From Abditibacteriaceae bacterium (lineage in GTDB: Bacteria; Armatimonadota; Abditibacteriia; Abditibacteriales; Abditibacteriaceae): 64,000 nucleotides of DNA. Shown one piece after another: positions 36,876 to 45,660 of the stretch. Position 1 is the first letter of the stretch. Each line of letters begins with the position of its first letter. The position numbers and the translations under genes are program-made. Where the stretch lies: assembly GCA_019239895.1 (NCBI GenBank), contig JAFAZH010000006.1, positions 124,001 to 188,000 on the forward strand, given 5' to 3'. The notes under the pieces are model-generated. The model was not told where the DNA came from, made no database searches, and saw nothing but the letters and a program-made list of their open reading frames with translations.

Positions 36876-37904
36876 TTGAATCTCTTAGAATCCATCTACT
36901 ACTGCTTTTATCTCAAGCGTCGCCGCAGATTCGAGGTGCTATCTCATGCGCGTGTCGCACCAGAACTTTCCTGTAAAATTATATCCATCGGTAACATCAC
37001 CACCGGGGGCACTGGGAAAACCCCAGCAGTACAATGGCTGGCACACTTGCTGCAAGCACAGGATAAACGAGTCGCTGTGGTAGCGCGGGGTTATGGAGGC
37101 CGCTTGTCGCAGGCGGGTGCGATTGTCTCTAATGGACAGCAGGTTCTATTAAATGCCGCTGATGCCGGGGATGAACCCGTCTTGCACGCTAAGGCTTTAC
37201 CAGGGGTGCCAGTGGTTATTGGGCGTGACCGGGCCGCAGCGGTGCAAATGGCAGTGCAACAGTTTGGAACCGAAATTGTGATCTTAGATGATGGTTTTCA
37301 ATATTGGTCGCTGCCGCGCGACCTGGATGTGGTGTTACTCGATGCGCGTCGACCCTTCGCTAATGGCCGTTTACTGCCCTCTGGTCACTTGCGCGAGCCG
37401 CCCCTGGCACTGCGCCGCGCCGATACCTTGCTGTTAACGCGTTCCGACCTCGCTACAGAGAGGCAGCGTGCCACGGCGCGGGCAAACATCGAAAAGATTA
37501 CTCCCGCACCACTGTTTGAGGCTACCCATGCCCCGGTCGCCTTGCGAGACGAGAGTAACGGTAGCACAGTAGCACTAAAATCGTTGCATTCTGCACCGAT
37601 CTGTGCGGTATCAGCATTGGCGGACAATGAGGCATTTTGCACAAGCTTGCAGGCGTGTGGCGCACAGGTGTTGATGCAGGTTGGGCGGCGCGATCATCAT
37701 CGTTGGCGAGAAGCGGAAGTCCAATACATTGCCGCCCGCGCCCGCGCTAGGGGAGCTGAGGCTATTGTCACCACAGAAAAGGATGCCGTAAAAATGAAAG
37801 CGGATTGGGTGCAGCCCTTGCCCCTGTGGAGTTTAGTCATTGAGTTGCGGATCGCTGACGAAGCCGCTTTGCAGGCATTTATTTTGAACCGTTTGCAAGT
37901 GTGA
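36876..37904 (+). CDS. lpxK: tetraacyldisaccharide 4'-kinase
   Basis: Membrane-associated P-loop kinase that phosphorylates the 4' position of the lipid A disaccharide. The 342 aa have the N-terminal hydrophobic entry (LLESIYYCFYLKRRR), the Walker A-like SIGNITTGGTGKTPAV, VVARGYGG, GDEPVLHA, GRDRAAA, VILDDGFQYWSLPRDLDVVLLD and LPSGHLREPP, then ADTLLLTRSD. TTG start at 36876, 21 bases after waaA; the previous stop codons in frame leave no better one. Part of the msbA-waaA-lpxK-kinase series. It acts before WaaA in the pathway even though it follows it in gene order. Confidence 0.94.
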   Translation: MNLLESIYYCFYLKRRRRFEVLSHARVAPELSCKIISIGNITTGGTGKTPAVQWLAHLLQAQDKRVAVVARGYGGRLSQAGAIVSNGQQVLLNAADAGDEPVLHAKALPGVPVVIGRDRAAAVQMAVQQFGTEIVILDDGFQYWSLPRDLDVVLLDARRPFANGRLLPSGHLREPPLALRRADTLLLTRSDLATERQRATARANIEKITPAPLFEATHAPVALRDESNGSTVALKSLHSAPICAVSALADNEAFCTSLQACGAQVLMQVGRRDHHRWREAEVQYIAARARARGAEAIVTTEKDAVKMKADWVQPLPLWSLVIELRIADEAALQAFILNRLQV

Positions 37905-37972
37905 AGTGAACATGTTTTTAAGAGGCACGCAGCAATCCATACCGACGCTAATTTTAAGGTGGAACGCCAACC

Positions 37973-38689
37973 GTGAGCAAGCAGCAGGCACAAACAGCTA
38001 TTAAACCATCACCGATGAACTTACCCAACTCCATCAAGGGGCACCCGGCAGCCAAGTTGCGTCGCCGTGATATACAGCGTTATGTGAAACGTATTATTCA
38101 TCAGGGCAAGGGTTACCAGAGTACCGTCTATTTGATAGAGGTGGAGGGGGCGCAAGCTATTGTCAAAGATTTCGCTACGGCCCCAAAATTGTTCCGCCGT
38201 TTTGTGGCCCCTTTTTTGTTGCGCCGTGAAGCCCGTGCCCTCCAATATCTTAATGGCACCCCTGGCGTGCCCCGACTTTACGGGCGTATTGATCCTTTAG
38301 CCATAACGATGGAATATATTGAGGGCACGCCGCTCTCGGAGTTTAAGCAAGGCGAGTTAGCCCCAGAAGTTTTCCCCCGTGTGCAGCAAACCATAGATGC
38401 CATTCACGCACGCGGTGTGGCGCACGGTGACGTTAAGCGGCGCAGTAATTTAATTCTCACCCCGCAAGGTGAAGTTTTCGTGATTGATTTTGCAGCGGCC
38501 ATTATCGGTCGCCGTCCTCTTCATCCTATCATGAATTGGCTGCAACACCAGATGGCCGCAGTGGATGATAAATCTTTGCCCCGGCTGAAAAAAGCTGTTG
38601 CGCCCGAATTGCTAACTGAAGCCGACTGGGAAAAGCTCAACAACCCAACAGGGCTGGAAAGATTAGCGCGTCGTTTGCTTAACCGTTAA
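37973..38689 (+). CDS. Kdo/lipopolysaccharide kinase-like protein (RIO/WaaP fold)
   Basis: The 238 aa have a protein-kinase-like fold: a Gly-rich entry QGKGYQSTVYLIEVEG, the Lys in AIVKDFATA, FLLRREARALQYLNGTPGVP (helix C Glu), MEYIEGTPL hinge, catalytic loop HGDVKRRSNLILT and metal-binding DFAAAI. This combination is seen in the lipopolysaccharide kinase (Kdo/WaaP)/RIO1 group. Downstream of lpxK and waaA, it most likely phosphorylates Kdo or an inner-core sugar; this is inference from context. GTG start 37973 in the absence of an ATG nearby; the next in-frame ATG is 14 codons inside. Confidence 0.82.
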   Translation: MSKQQAQTAIKPSPMNLPNSIKGHPAAKLRRRDIQRYVKRIIHQGKGYQSTVYLIEVEGAQAIVKDFATAPKLFRRFVAPFLLRREARALQYLNGTPGVPRLYGRIDPLAITMEYIEGTPLSEFKQGELAPEVFPRVQQTIDAIHARGVAHGDVKRRSNLILTPQGEVFVIDFAAAIIGRRPLHPIMNWLQHQMAAVDDKSLPRLKKAVAPELLTEADWEKLNNPTGLERLARRLLNR

Positions 38690-38741
38690 TTGTTGGCATT
38701 GTAGGGGAAATCTCCGCAGGTTAATCATCAGGTTGGATTGA

Positions 38742-40463
38742 TTAACTGGCTGCGGCGCGAAAGCGTTTGAGTCCTTTGCCCAGAATGAGTGACCAAAACT
38801 CTCTTTGTTCTCGTATCTTCAATATCCAGGCTAAACCAAGGTAAACAACACCATAAACGGCTCCCGTGATGAGCCAGGGGGTCACGGGACGCACGATGAA
38901 GACAACCAGATTGGCAATTAAGGCGATTACGGTCAGGGTAGCCATGCTGCTCATGATTTCGCCTAAAGGCAAAGCAATAGAAGAGTGGGTGCGATAAAGA
39001 GCAAAGGCTGTGGCCATCAGGCAATCTGCCGAACTTGCGAGTGGAATGGAACGATAGCCAAGCACATTCTTAAAGCAGAGCATGAACACAACGTCCACGA
39101 CGGTGCCTAAGATTAGGGTTTCCAACAACACACGCAGGGCGTTGCGCGCTTGGATCACTTTAAAGAGGATCATCCAGATTGGGCCAATCCAGATGAGAGG
39201 GGTGCAACAGGTCATCATATCCGCTGTGAGAATAGCGGCGTTGCGGTCGAACTTGCCGCCACCTAAAGCGATGCTGATGACTGGGAAAGCATAGCAAGCC
39301 AACACCATTGCTAAGGGCACTAAAACATAAGCTAAGACGCGAATGGCCTTGGTAGTGTTGCTCAAGGCGGCAGCATCCAGGCCATTTTCCGATGTCTGGT
39401 GCTTTTCGGCTAGGCTGGGTAGTAAGGCGTTACCCACTGAGTTGGCCAGCACGGTGACGGGCATCCAGGAGAAACGGCCCGCATATTCGACACTCGCAAT
39501 GACGCCATCCCCCATACCAGAGGCCAGAATACGTCCCACGATGGCTGGAATTTGCACCTGCATCGTGGTAATCAGAGCCAGCATAAAGACGCTGCTAAAG
39601 TGCGGGACTTCGCGCAGAGTTGTATCCTGCTGCCCGTTACCATTTAAGCCATTAACGATATTGTCATCTTGCCAGGAACCACGAAGCGACCACAGCACAG
39701 GAAGACAACCAAGGAGGGGGCCTATCATAAATCCTGCGGCCAGAGCGAACACGCCCAGAGTCTTGCCAAAGCAAACTAACAGCACGAGAGTTACGGCTGG
39801 GTTGATAAGAGTCGCCAGCGCCATCCCTTTAAACCGTTGTTGCGAATGGGCAATGCTGGTTAAAACCGAGAGTGCCATAAAGCAGACGCCACCGGGGAAA
39901 GTCCACTTCATGAGGTTTACTACTAATTCCTGGTCAGTCGCGCGTTTAAAGCCTGGTGCTAAGACCGCTGCCACTTCTCGATTCCAGAAATAGCAAAGTA
40001 GGAGCAGAATCGCCGTAACCGATGGGCAAAAGATTAAGAGCCGCGTCTGCATGGTGCGGGCAAAGGCAGTGCCCTTAGCATGGCGCAGGGAAATGAGCCA
40101 CGGCACTAAAAAGGCGGAAAAGCGGGGGCCAAAGGTAATGCCCAGTAGCTGAGGCACTAACTGGGCAATGAGGTAAGCATCTAAAGGACGTGTGGCCCCC
40201 ACCAGACGAGCCATTAACAGGCCATTGGCTAAACTAATGACAGCAGAAAGACCAGTGGAGCCAACCGTGAGCAAGGCTGCTCTGCGTGTCTTGCCTGTGG
40301 TGCCTGGCTCTGTTGTGGGCGTGGTAACACTGTCGGACGGCGGAATTATGGTTGGTGAGGGCGGACTAGAAACCTCAAATGCAGCAGGGGCAGGTGATGC
40401 AGGAGCATCATCAGGCGGCGGAAACGGGAAAGGGACGGAAGAAGCGGGATTCTCGTTAGGCAT
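38742..40463 (-). CDS. murJ: MurJ/MviN-family lipid flippase
   Basis: MOP-superfamily membrane protein with about 14 hydrophobic segments over 573 aa, expected to flip lipid II or another undecaprenyl-linked saccharide. Conserved stretches include RLVGATRPLDAYLIAQLVPQ, the MurJ-like VEYAGRFSWMPVTVLANSVGNALLPSLAE and ALGGGKFDRNAAILTADM. The first about 60 residues are a cytoplasmic Pro/Ser/Thr/Glu-rich tail not found in typical MurJ. Next to wzc and an SLBB export gene on the same strand, it might serve a polysaccharide rather than peptidoglycan; sequence alone does not decide. Confidence 0.85.
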   Translation of the reverse strand: MPNENPASSVPFPFPPPDDAPASPAPAAFEVSSPPSPTIIPPSDSVTTPTTEPGTTGKTRRAALLTVGSTGLSAVISLANGLLMARLVGATRPLDAYLIAQLVPQLLGITFGPRFSAFLVPWLISLRHAKGTAFARTMQTRLLIFCPSVTAILLLLCYFWNREVAAVLAPGFKRATDQELVVNLMKWTFPGGVCFMALSVLTSIAHSQQRFKGMALATLINPAVTLVLLVCFGKTLGVFALAAGFMIGPLLGCLPVLWSLRGSWQDDNIVNGLNGNGQQDTTLREVPHFSSVFMLALITTMQVQIPAIVGRILASGMGDGVIASVEYAGRFSWMPVTVLANSVGNALLPSLAEKHQTSENGLDAAALSNTTKAIRVLAYVLVPLAMVLACYAFPVISIALGGGKFDRNAAILTADMMTCCTPLIWIGPIWMILFKVIQARNALRVLLETLILGTVVDVVFMLCFKNVLGYRSIPLASSADCLMATAFALYRTHSSIALPLGEIMSSMATLTVIALIANLVVFIVRPVTPWLITGAVYGVVYLGLAWILKIREQREFWSLILGKGLKRFRAAAS

Positions 40464-40500
40464 TGGATAAACAGGCGGCTACGACTGCTAAGCTGCAACA

Positions 40501-40568
40501 GGGTAGTTTACTATAGGGGCTACCCGTGCCGCAGGTGGGTAAACGACCAGAATTCTTACCCACCTGCG
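40501..40568 (-). terminator. two hairpins after the Wzc-type gene
   Basis: GGGTAG...CTACCC (40501-40525) and CGCAGGTGGGTAA / TTACCCACCTGCG (40530-40568) sit between the stop of the tyrosine-kinase gene at 40589 and the murJ start. No T-run, so termination is uncertain. Confidence 0.5.
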
Positions 40569-40588
40569 TAGCAGGTTAGAGCAATGCA

Positions 40589-42868
40589 TTAACGTCCCCG
40601 TGTCAAAAGGCCCTTAGGTCGGTTACTTAAGTTCTGACCGTCCCCATAGGCAGAGTAAGAATAGTAAGCGCCGTAGCTATCGGGGTTGTTACTCTCGCGC
40701 ACTTTGTTGAGAATAATACCTAATACCCGTCCACCTGCGTGCCGTAACATCGCCTGGGCACGCTTAACGTGTGGTTTAGCCGTCGAATCCGCCCCGACCA
40801 CCATCACAACACCATCAGCGAGCGAACATAATACCTGTGCATCGGTTAAAGATAGCACAGGCGGGCTATCAATAATGACCACATCGTAATGCTCCTTCAA
40901 ATCTTGTAGCATCTGGCGGCAATGACCACTGCCCAGTAATTCGGGTGGATTGGGTTGTAAGCTGCCTGCTGGAATGACCCACAGGTTATCAATGGGCGTT
41001 TTCTTAATGGTTTGTTCAATGGTGGACTCACCAGACAGCACATTGCTGACACCTGGCTCTAAGGGTATCTCATGCAAAAAATGTTGGGCTGGGCGACGCA
41101 GGTCGCAGTCAATTAAAACAACTTTGCGACCATCGAAAGCCATAACAGTGGCCAGGTTTAGGGCGCTCAGTGACTTGCCTTCGCCGGGATCAGCACTGGT
41201 AATCAGCACGCTCCGGGCTGGACTATCGAGGGTGGCGAAAGCTAGATTAGAGCGCAAAATACGACAAGATTCTAATAGCATCGGCGATGCATTGCCATTG
41301 CCGTTGACCTGCATCAAACGCCGCTCTGATGGTTTCTTCAGGAGGGGCATTGTGCCCATCACAGAAGCATGGGGCAAGAGGGATTCCAGGTCGTCCACAG
41401 AATGGAGAGTATTATCCGTCTGTTCTAACAGGACAGCCGCTAAAGCCGCCAGCACCAGGGCACAGATCATGGCTGTGATAGCAGCTTGTTGCCAGGTGCG
41501 CACTGCGGCCACTGCTCCGGTAGCTCTTGTCAAAGGCACGGCAGTAGCAATCGCTGACCGGCTTTGCAGTTCCATATTAATAAGATTATTGCTGAGCGTC
41601 TGGTAAGTCTTGGTGTACTGTTCCACCTGGCCCATCAGTTCGGTGAGCTTATATTCTGTGGCCGGTAGGGTGCTAGCTTCTTGCTGTGCCTGAGCCAGTT
41701 CCGTATGCACCGCCCGCGCCCGTGCCTGGGCCGTTTGGTGCATCGTAGCGATACGATTTTTGACAAGTTGATCGGCTGCTTGCCAGTCTTGCTGTGCCTT
41801 AATCGCTTCTGGTGCCGTGGGATAATAGTCCCGCAACACAGTCTCGTATTTGAGCTTGGCCTCAGTAGCTTTTTGCAAGAGGCCAGAGGTGGTGGCGTCC
41901 CCTAAGACTGTCGAGCTATTATCTCCCGCAGCCACTTCTGCATCCGCTTTATTGGCTTCATCCCGTAAATTTTGCAACTGGGTCGTGATTTGCGTTAATC
42001 GCGTTTCGACAGTATAGACTTTGGTCTGTTCCTTGAAGTTTTGTAGCTGTCGCTTAGCGTTATCCAGATTGTGTTTGACATTATTTACTGTCTGTCTCAA
42101 GAAAATCAGATTAGCCTTAGTTAGATTCTTGTTTTGATTCTTTAAGTATTCTCCATAAACATCAATCATCTCATTTGCCAGGGCTTTGGCTGCCGTGGGA
42201 TTGCCAGCCCTGGCAGTGATATCAATGAGGTCCGTCGAGATAGGTGCCGCAGCCTTTACGTCGGCGGCTAACGCATTAGGGTCTTGCCAGCCCTTAGCCC
42301 GCAAATCGTGGGGTAACTTTGACATGGCTTTGGCCACAAGATCAGGGCTTTCGACAACCGCGATTTGGGTGTCGACGCTGCCCCCTGATGCCACAACTTT
42401 ACCACTGATTAAGTTCGCCACGTCGGTGGCTGTTGCGGCAGCAGTGGAGTTATTGGCAGTGGGGAGCAGCATGGTGGCGGTGGCCGCATAAGTCGCAGCT
42501 TCCGGTTTTAACTTGAAGGCGATGAGCGCAGTGGTCACTAGAAAAACAAACAGCATGGGACGCCAGCGTCGCCGCAAAGCCGTGAGATAATGGCCCAAAC
42601 CTATGGTGTGGGCCATCTTTTCCTCCGCCGGGACACTTTCATGGGAGAGCGTGGTTAAGAGTTGTTCCAACAACAGTCTGGTGCGGGGATCATCCAAACT
42701 TACACTCGTGCCGCTGCCATTGCCATCAGTGTTGCCATTCCCATGACCGTTACTGCCGTTGGCATGGCCGTTGCTGCTATTGGCATGGTCGCGTGCCAGC
42801 ACCGGGTAGTTAGGAGTTGGGGTTGAGCCAGAGGATTGGCCCTGTGCTTCGGGTTCTACTTGAGCCAT
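40589..42868 (-). CDS. Wzc-type polysaccharide co-polymerase / bacterial tyrosine kinase
   Basis: Inner-membrane BY-kinase that controls chain length and export of a surface polysaccharide. The 759 aa consist of an Asn/Gly/His-rich N-terminal tail (to about residue 65), a Wzz domain between two membrane segments (MLFVFLVTTALIAF near 105, AAITAMICALVLAALAAVLL near 470), coiled coil in the periplasmic part, and a cytoplasmic kinase with Walker A SADPGEGKSLSALNLA, A' VLIDCDLRRP and B VVIIDSPPVLSLTDA. The C-terminus has the Tyr cluster SYGAYYSYSAYGDG for autophosphorylation. The partner export protein is the next gene upstream. Confidence 0.93.
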   Translation of the reverse strand: MAQVEPEAQGQSSGSTPTPNYPVLARDHANSSNGHANGSNGHGNGNTDGNGSGTSVSLDDPRTRLLLEQLLTTLSHESVPAEEKMAHTIGLGHYLTALRRRWRPMLFVFLVTTALIAFKLKPEAATYAATATMLLPTANNSTAAATATDVANLISGKVVASGGSVDTQIAVVESPDLVAKAMSKLPHDLRAKGWQDPNALAADVKAAAPISTDLIDITARAGNPTAAKALANEMIDVYGEYLKNQNKNLTKANLIFLRQTVNNVKHNLDNAKRQLQNFKEQTKVYTVETRLTQITTQLQNLRDEANKADAEVAAGDNSSTVLGDATTSGLLQKATEAKLKYETVLRDYYPTAPEAIKAQQDWQAADQLVKNRIATMHQTAQARARAVHTELAQAQQEASTLPATEYKLTELMGQVEQYTKTYQTLSNNLINMELQSRSAIATAVPLTRATGAVAAVRTWQQAAITAMICALVLAALAAVLLEQTDNTLHSVDDLESLLPHASVMGTMPLLKKPSERRLMQVNGNGNASPMLLESCRILRSNLAFATLDSPARSVLITSADPGEGKSLSALNLATVMAFDGRKVVLIDCDLRRPAQHFLHEIPLEPGVSNVLSGESTIEQTIKKTPIDNLWVIPAGSLQPNPPELLGSGHCRQMLQDLKEHYDVVIIDSPPVLSLTDAQVLCSLADGVVMVVGADSTAKPHVKRAQAMLRHAGGRVLGIILNKVRESNNPDSYGAYYSYSAYGDGQNLSNRPKGLLTRGR

Positions 42869-43061
42869 GAGACTGATGGTTTCCTTTTAATAAACTTCGT
42901 TGCTGCTAAATAAGCGTAGCCATAGCAAGGTAATTTATAGAGACCCCAACAACCTAAGCCTGGGGACTGCATTTTCAAATTTTATGACTAATCTCTAAGT
43001 ATGAGGCAATGTGTGGGTATGCTGCAAATCACGCCATTTTCATGTGTGGATATGCTTCAAC

Positions 43062-43111
43062 TCGATTTAAGGGCAGCAAGAATTTTGGACAGATTGCTGC
43101 CCTTAAATCGA
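43062..43111 (-). terminator. perfect 18-bp inverted repeat after the SLBB export gene
   Basis: TCGATTTAAGGGCAGCAA at 43062 and its exact reverse complement at 43094, loop of 14. It lies 35 bases after the SLBB gene stop and before wzc, so it may terminate or attenuate between the two. A near-duplicate pair ATGTGTGG(G/A)TATGCT lies just beside it at about 43010 and 43042. Confidence 0.6.
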
Positions 43112-43145
43112 AACGCCCCTTAGCTGATGGCTGAGAAATGCTTGC

Positions 43146-45329
43146 CTATAAACCAGCAAAGGAACGTAAAAAGCCAAAGAGTCCAATATACGATGCTGAC
43201 TTCTGGATGAAGTTGCCAGATATTTTGCCCTGAGGCACTGCCACAACATCATGATCTTCCAGGGGAATATTATATTTAAGGTCGCCCTTCTGGATTCGGT
43301 CATAAGGGATGGTAATATTATTATTACCAGTAGGGGTCTGACGAATAACCAGGACTTCCTGGATTTTAGCGTTATATTGCGGCCCCCCCGCCAGGTTAAT
43401 CGCATCAAGCACTGTTAAAGTCTTCTTCTCTGGCATTGGCACAAAGCCCGGCTTATTTACTCCGGCTATCACCAGAACGCGCTGTTCATTAAGGGGAACG
43501 ATGATGTTATCTCCCGCTTCTAAGGGGAAATCCAACTTAGCCCCCATCCTTAAAGCATTGTAGGCATCTATGGTATGAACTTCGCCAAGGCGATTGACCG
43601 TGACCCGTGTGAGGGCAGCCGTATCGGTGGTGCCGCCGGCATCTGCAATAGCCTGGATCAAGCCCTCGCCTGGCTTTAATTCCAGTGCGCCGGAGTGTGC
43701 TACCTGGCCGCTGACATACACAATTCGCTTCTGGAGATCGGCAACGGTAATGACATCACCATCTTTTAATTGCCCATTCTGGCTGGGGTCGGTTCCATTC
43801 AATAACGTGATAGGATCAACGCGCAAGATAGTGGTTTTGCCGTTGGATAGGGTCCTTAGGATACTCAGCGTGACTGTGTCAGGATTGGGAGTTATGCCCC
43901 CAGATTGGGTAATAGCATCTAACACCGTTGCATTCGTGGGCAAGCGCAGGGCATCCGGGCCAGTAGGCTTCCCCACTGCGCCCGACACATAAACGCGGAT
44001 AATATTGGGTTCATCGAGTTGCAAGGTATCCTGATCTTCCAATAAGGGATTATCTTCCGGTACTCTGCCTAAGAAAGCTCGGTTCAGATCAACCGGAATG
44101 ATCAGATTCCCTTTGCGGTGAATCGTGGCATTAATTTTTTCGGTTGGCTTGGTCAGGCTGCCTGCCTGGGCAATAGCCTGCACCACCCCGACACCACGCG
44201 TGAAGGTATAAGCGTTTGGCGCATTCACAAATCCATTAATATAAACTGTGATCGGGGGCACTTTTTCAACGGTGACGAGGTCACCTGCCTGAAGCGCAAT
44301 ATTCGATTCAGAATCCTTGAACTTGATGGCATCATTAATGTGGAGGGTGATCTTTTGACCCTTACGCATCAAGAAACCGGTATATTGCACTTCTCCAGTG
44401 GTGGCATTGGTTGGCCCTGCATTTGTTGATACGGCCTTGACCGCCGCGCCTGCTCCGCCAGCAGATCCCCCCGTCCCTCCCCCGCCAGTTGTATTGGCCG
44501 CTACGCCACCAGTCAGCCCGGCTGCTACTAACAAATCCACTAAATGCGCATTCATTGGAATTTCCTGATCCGCAGCATGTGGCACGCGGCGCATATCATA
44601 GAAACCGGGAACTCGAACGTCGCCATTGATGGCAACCTGGGCGGGGTCTTTGACGCGCACGGTTAAAATATCGCCGCTCTGAAGCACCGTATCAGCGGCG
44701 GATTTCGGAGAAGTTGAGGCTTTGAAAAGATCAACTGGTATCTGTATTTTCTGCTTGCCTTTGCTACGGGCCAATGTCGCCTCAGTGTCATCAATACGAC
44801 CATTGCGTACCCCACCAACACGGGCCAAAAGATTGCTAATCCGATAGCCATTACGAATGTCTATGGTGCCGGGAGCCTGGACATCGCCAATGACGAACAC
44901 GTAGCCGGAACTGGCTGGACGTAATGCCATGATACTGACTGTAACATGTGGGCTGCGCAGGCGAGTGCCAATCTTTTTAGTAAGAGCAGTTTGAACTTGT
45001 GCCCTGGTTTTCCCCTCAACTTGTAGCGTGCCAAAAACTGGCAGCACGATAAGGCCATCTGGCGGCACAATCACGTTATCCTGATCATACTCAGGATGGT
45101 TTTCTACAGCGATTCTTAATTTATCCCCTGAGCCTAAAACATAGTTTTTTACCTGATCAGGAATATCCATACCTGAACTTGACACTGTTGGGCGGCTGCT
45201 ATCGCCAAACCCTCCTCCCGATTGAGCCATAGCAATAGGACTGCTGGTGATGATACTAAGACCTAAGCCCAGACTCAGTAACTGCTTGCGAGAGGTAGAA
45301 GAACCCGACATAAAAACGCGCATACTCAT
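43146..45329 (-). CDS. polysaccharide export protein with Poly_export and multiple SLBB domains
   Basis: The 727 aa start with a signal peptide (QLLSLGLGLSIITSSPIAMA) without a lipobox Cys. They continue with a polysaccharide-export domain (YVLGSGDKLRIAVENHPEYD, VPPDGLIVLPVFGTLQVEG, SPHVTVSI) and then at least five SLBB-type repeats (VFVIGDVQAPGTIDI, VAINGDVRVPGFYDM, VYINGFVNAPNAYTF, VYVSGAVGKPTGPDA, VYVSGQVAHSGALEL, LVIAGVNKPGFVPM). A Gly/Ala-rich insert lies near residue 285. It probably forms the outer-membrane or periplasmic conduit for the polysaccharide governed by the Wzc-type kinase. It is the promoter-proximal gene of the group. Confidence 0.9.
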   Translation of the reverse strand: MSMRVFMSGSSTSRKQLLSLGLGLSIITSSPIAMAQSGGGFGDSSRPTVSSSGMDIPDQVKNYVLGSGDKLRIAVENHPEYDQDNVIVPPDGLIVLPVFGTLQVEGKTRAQVQTALTKKIGTRLRSPHVTVSIMALRPASSGYVFVIGDVQAPGTIDIRNGYRISNLLARVGGVRNGRIDDTEATLARSKGKQKIQIPVDLFKASTSPKSAADTVLQSGDILTVRVKDPAQVAINGDVRVPGFYDMRRVPHAADQEIPMNAHLVDLLVAAGLTGGVAANTTGGGGTGGSAGGAGAAVKAVSTNAGPTNATTGEVQYTGFLMRKGQKITLHINDAIKFKDSESNIALQAGDLVTVEKVPPITVYINGFVNAPNAYTFTRGVGVVQAIAQAGSLTKPTEKINATIHRKGNLIIPVDLNRAFLGRVPEDNPLLEDQDTLQLDEPNIIRVYVSGAVGKPTGPDALRLPTNATVLDAITQSGGITPNPDTVTLSILRTLSNGKTTILRVDPITLLNGTDPSQNGQLKDGDVITVADLQKRIVYVSGQVAHSGALELKPGEGLIQAIADAGGTTDTAALTRVTVNRLGEVHTIDAYNALRMGAKLDFPLEAGDNIIVPLNEQRVLVIAGVNKPGFVPMPEKKTLTVLDAINLAGGPQYNAKIQEVLVIRQTPTGNNNITIPYDRIQKGDLKYNIPLEDHDVVAVPQGKISGNFIQKSASYIGLFGFLRSFAGL

Positions 45330-45660
45330 TTACCTGCTGTACATAATTAAGATTGACCTCTGTTAACAGAGGCAAAGCAACAAATTCTGCTGCTTTTAAA
45401 TGTGACGAAAGTTATATCATGCATCTGAGAGGCTGTCACGCCTGGCGAGATAACCGAAGGCGGCAGACGAATGTCAAAAGAGACAGGTTCAGAGAATTTG
45501 CCCATCTGCCCTCTCAAGATACGATAAAGGTTACCTCTGCTTATTGACACCTTGCCATGAGTTTCTGTTCCATATTCAATATGAAGTGCAAGCTTATTGA
45601 TAGTTAGACACACCAATTAGACGTGGTTATAAAGCCGAATGTAGTCAATAGGAGATCAAT
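45330..45660. other. 331-bp divergent intergenic region
   Basis: It lies between the SLBB export gene (-) and the PIN-fusion gene (+). No gene is supported; a minus-strand 89-codon frame here has no credible features. The region contains the 16-bp palindrome described separately and, at its right end, the ribosome binding site ATAGGAGATCAAT of the PIN-fusion gene. Confidence 0.6.
45357..45372. promoter_or_regulatory. perfect 16-bp palindrome, possible operator
   Basis: CCTCTGTTAACAGAGG starts 28 bases upstream of the start codon of the SLBB export gene. The position and perfect dyad suggest a binding site for a dimeric regulator of the export genes; no regulator gene is adjacent. Confidence 0.4.

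Noticed and set aside
45347-45616. 89-codon minus-strand frame in the gap before the SLBB gene
   Set aside because: It spans the presumed promoter and palindrome, has no ribosome binding site and no protein-like pattern.
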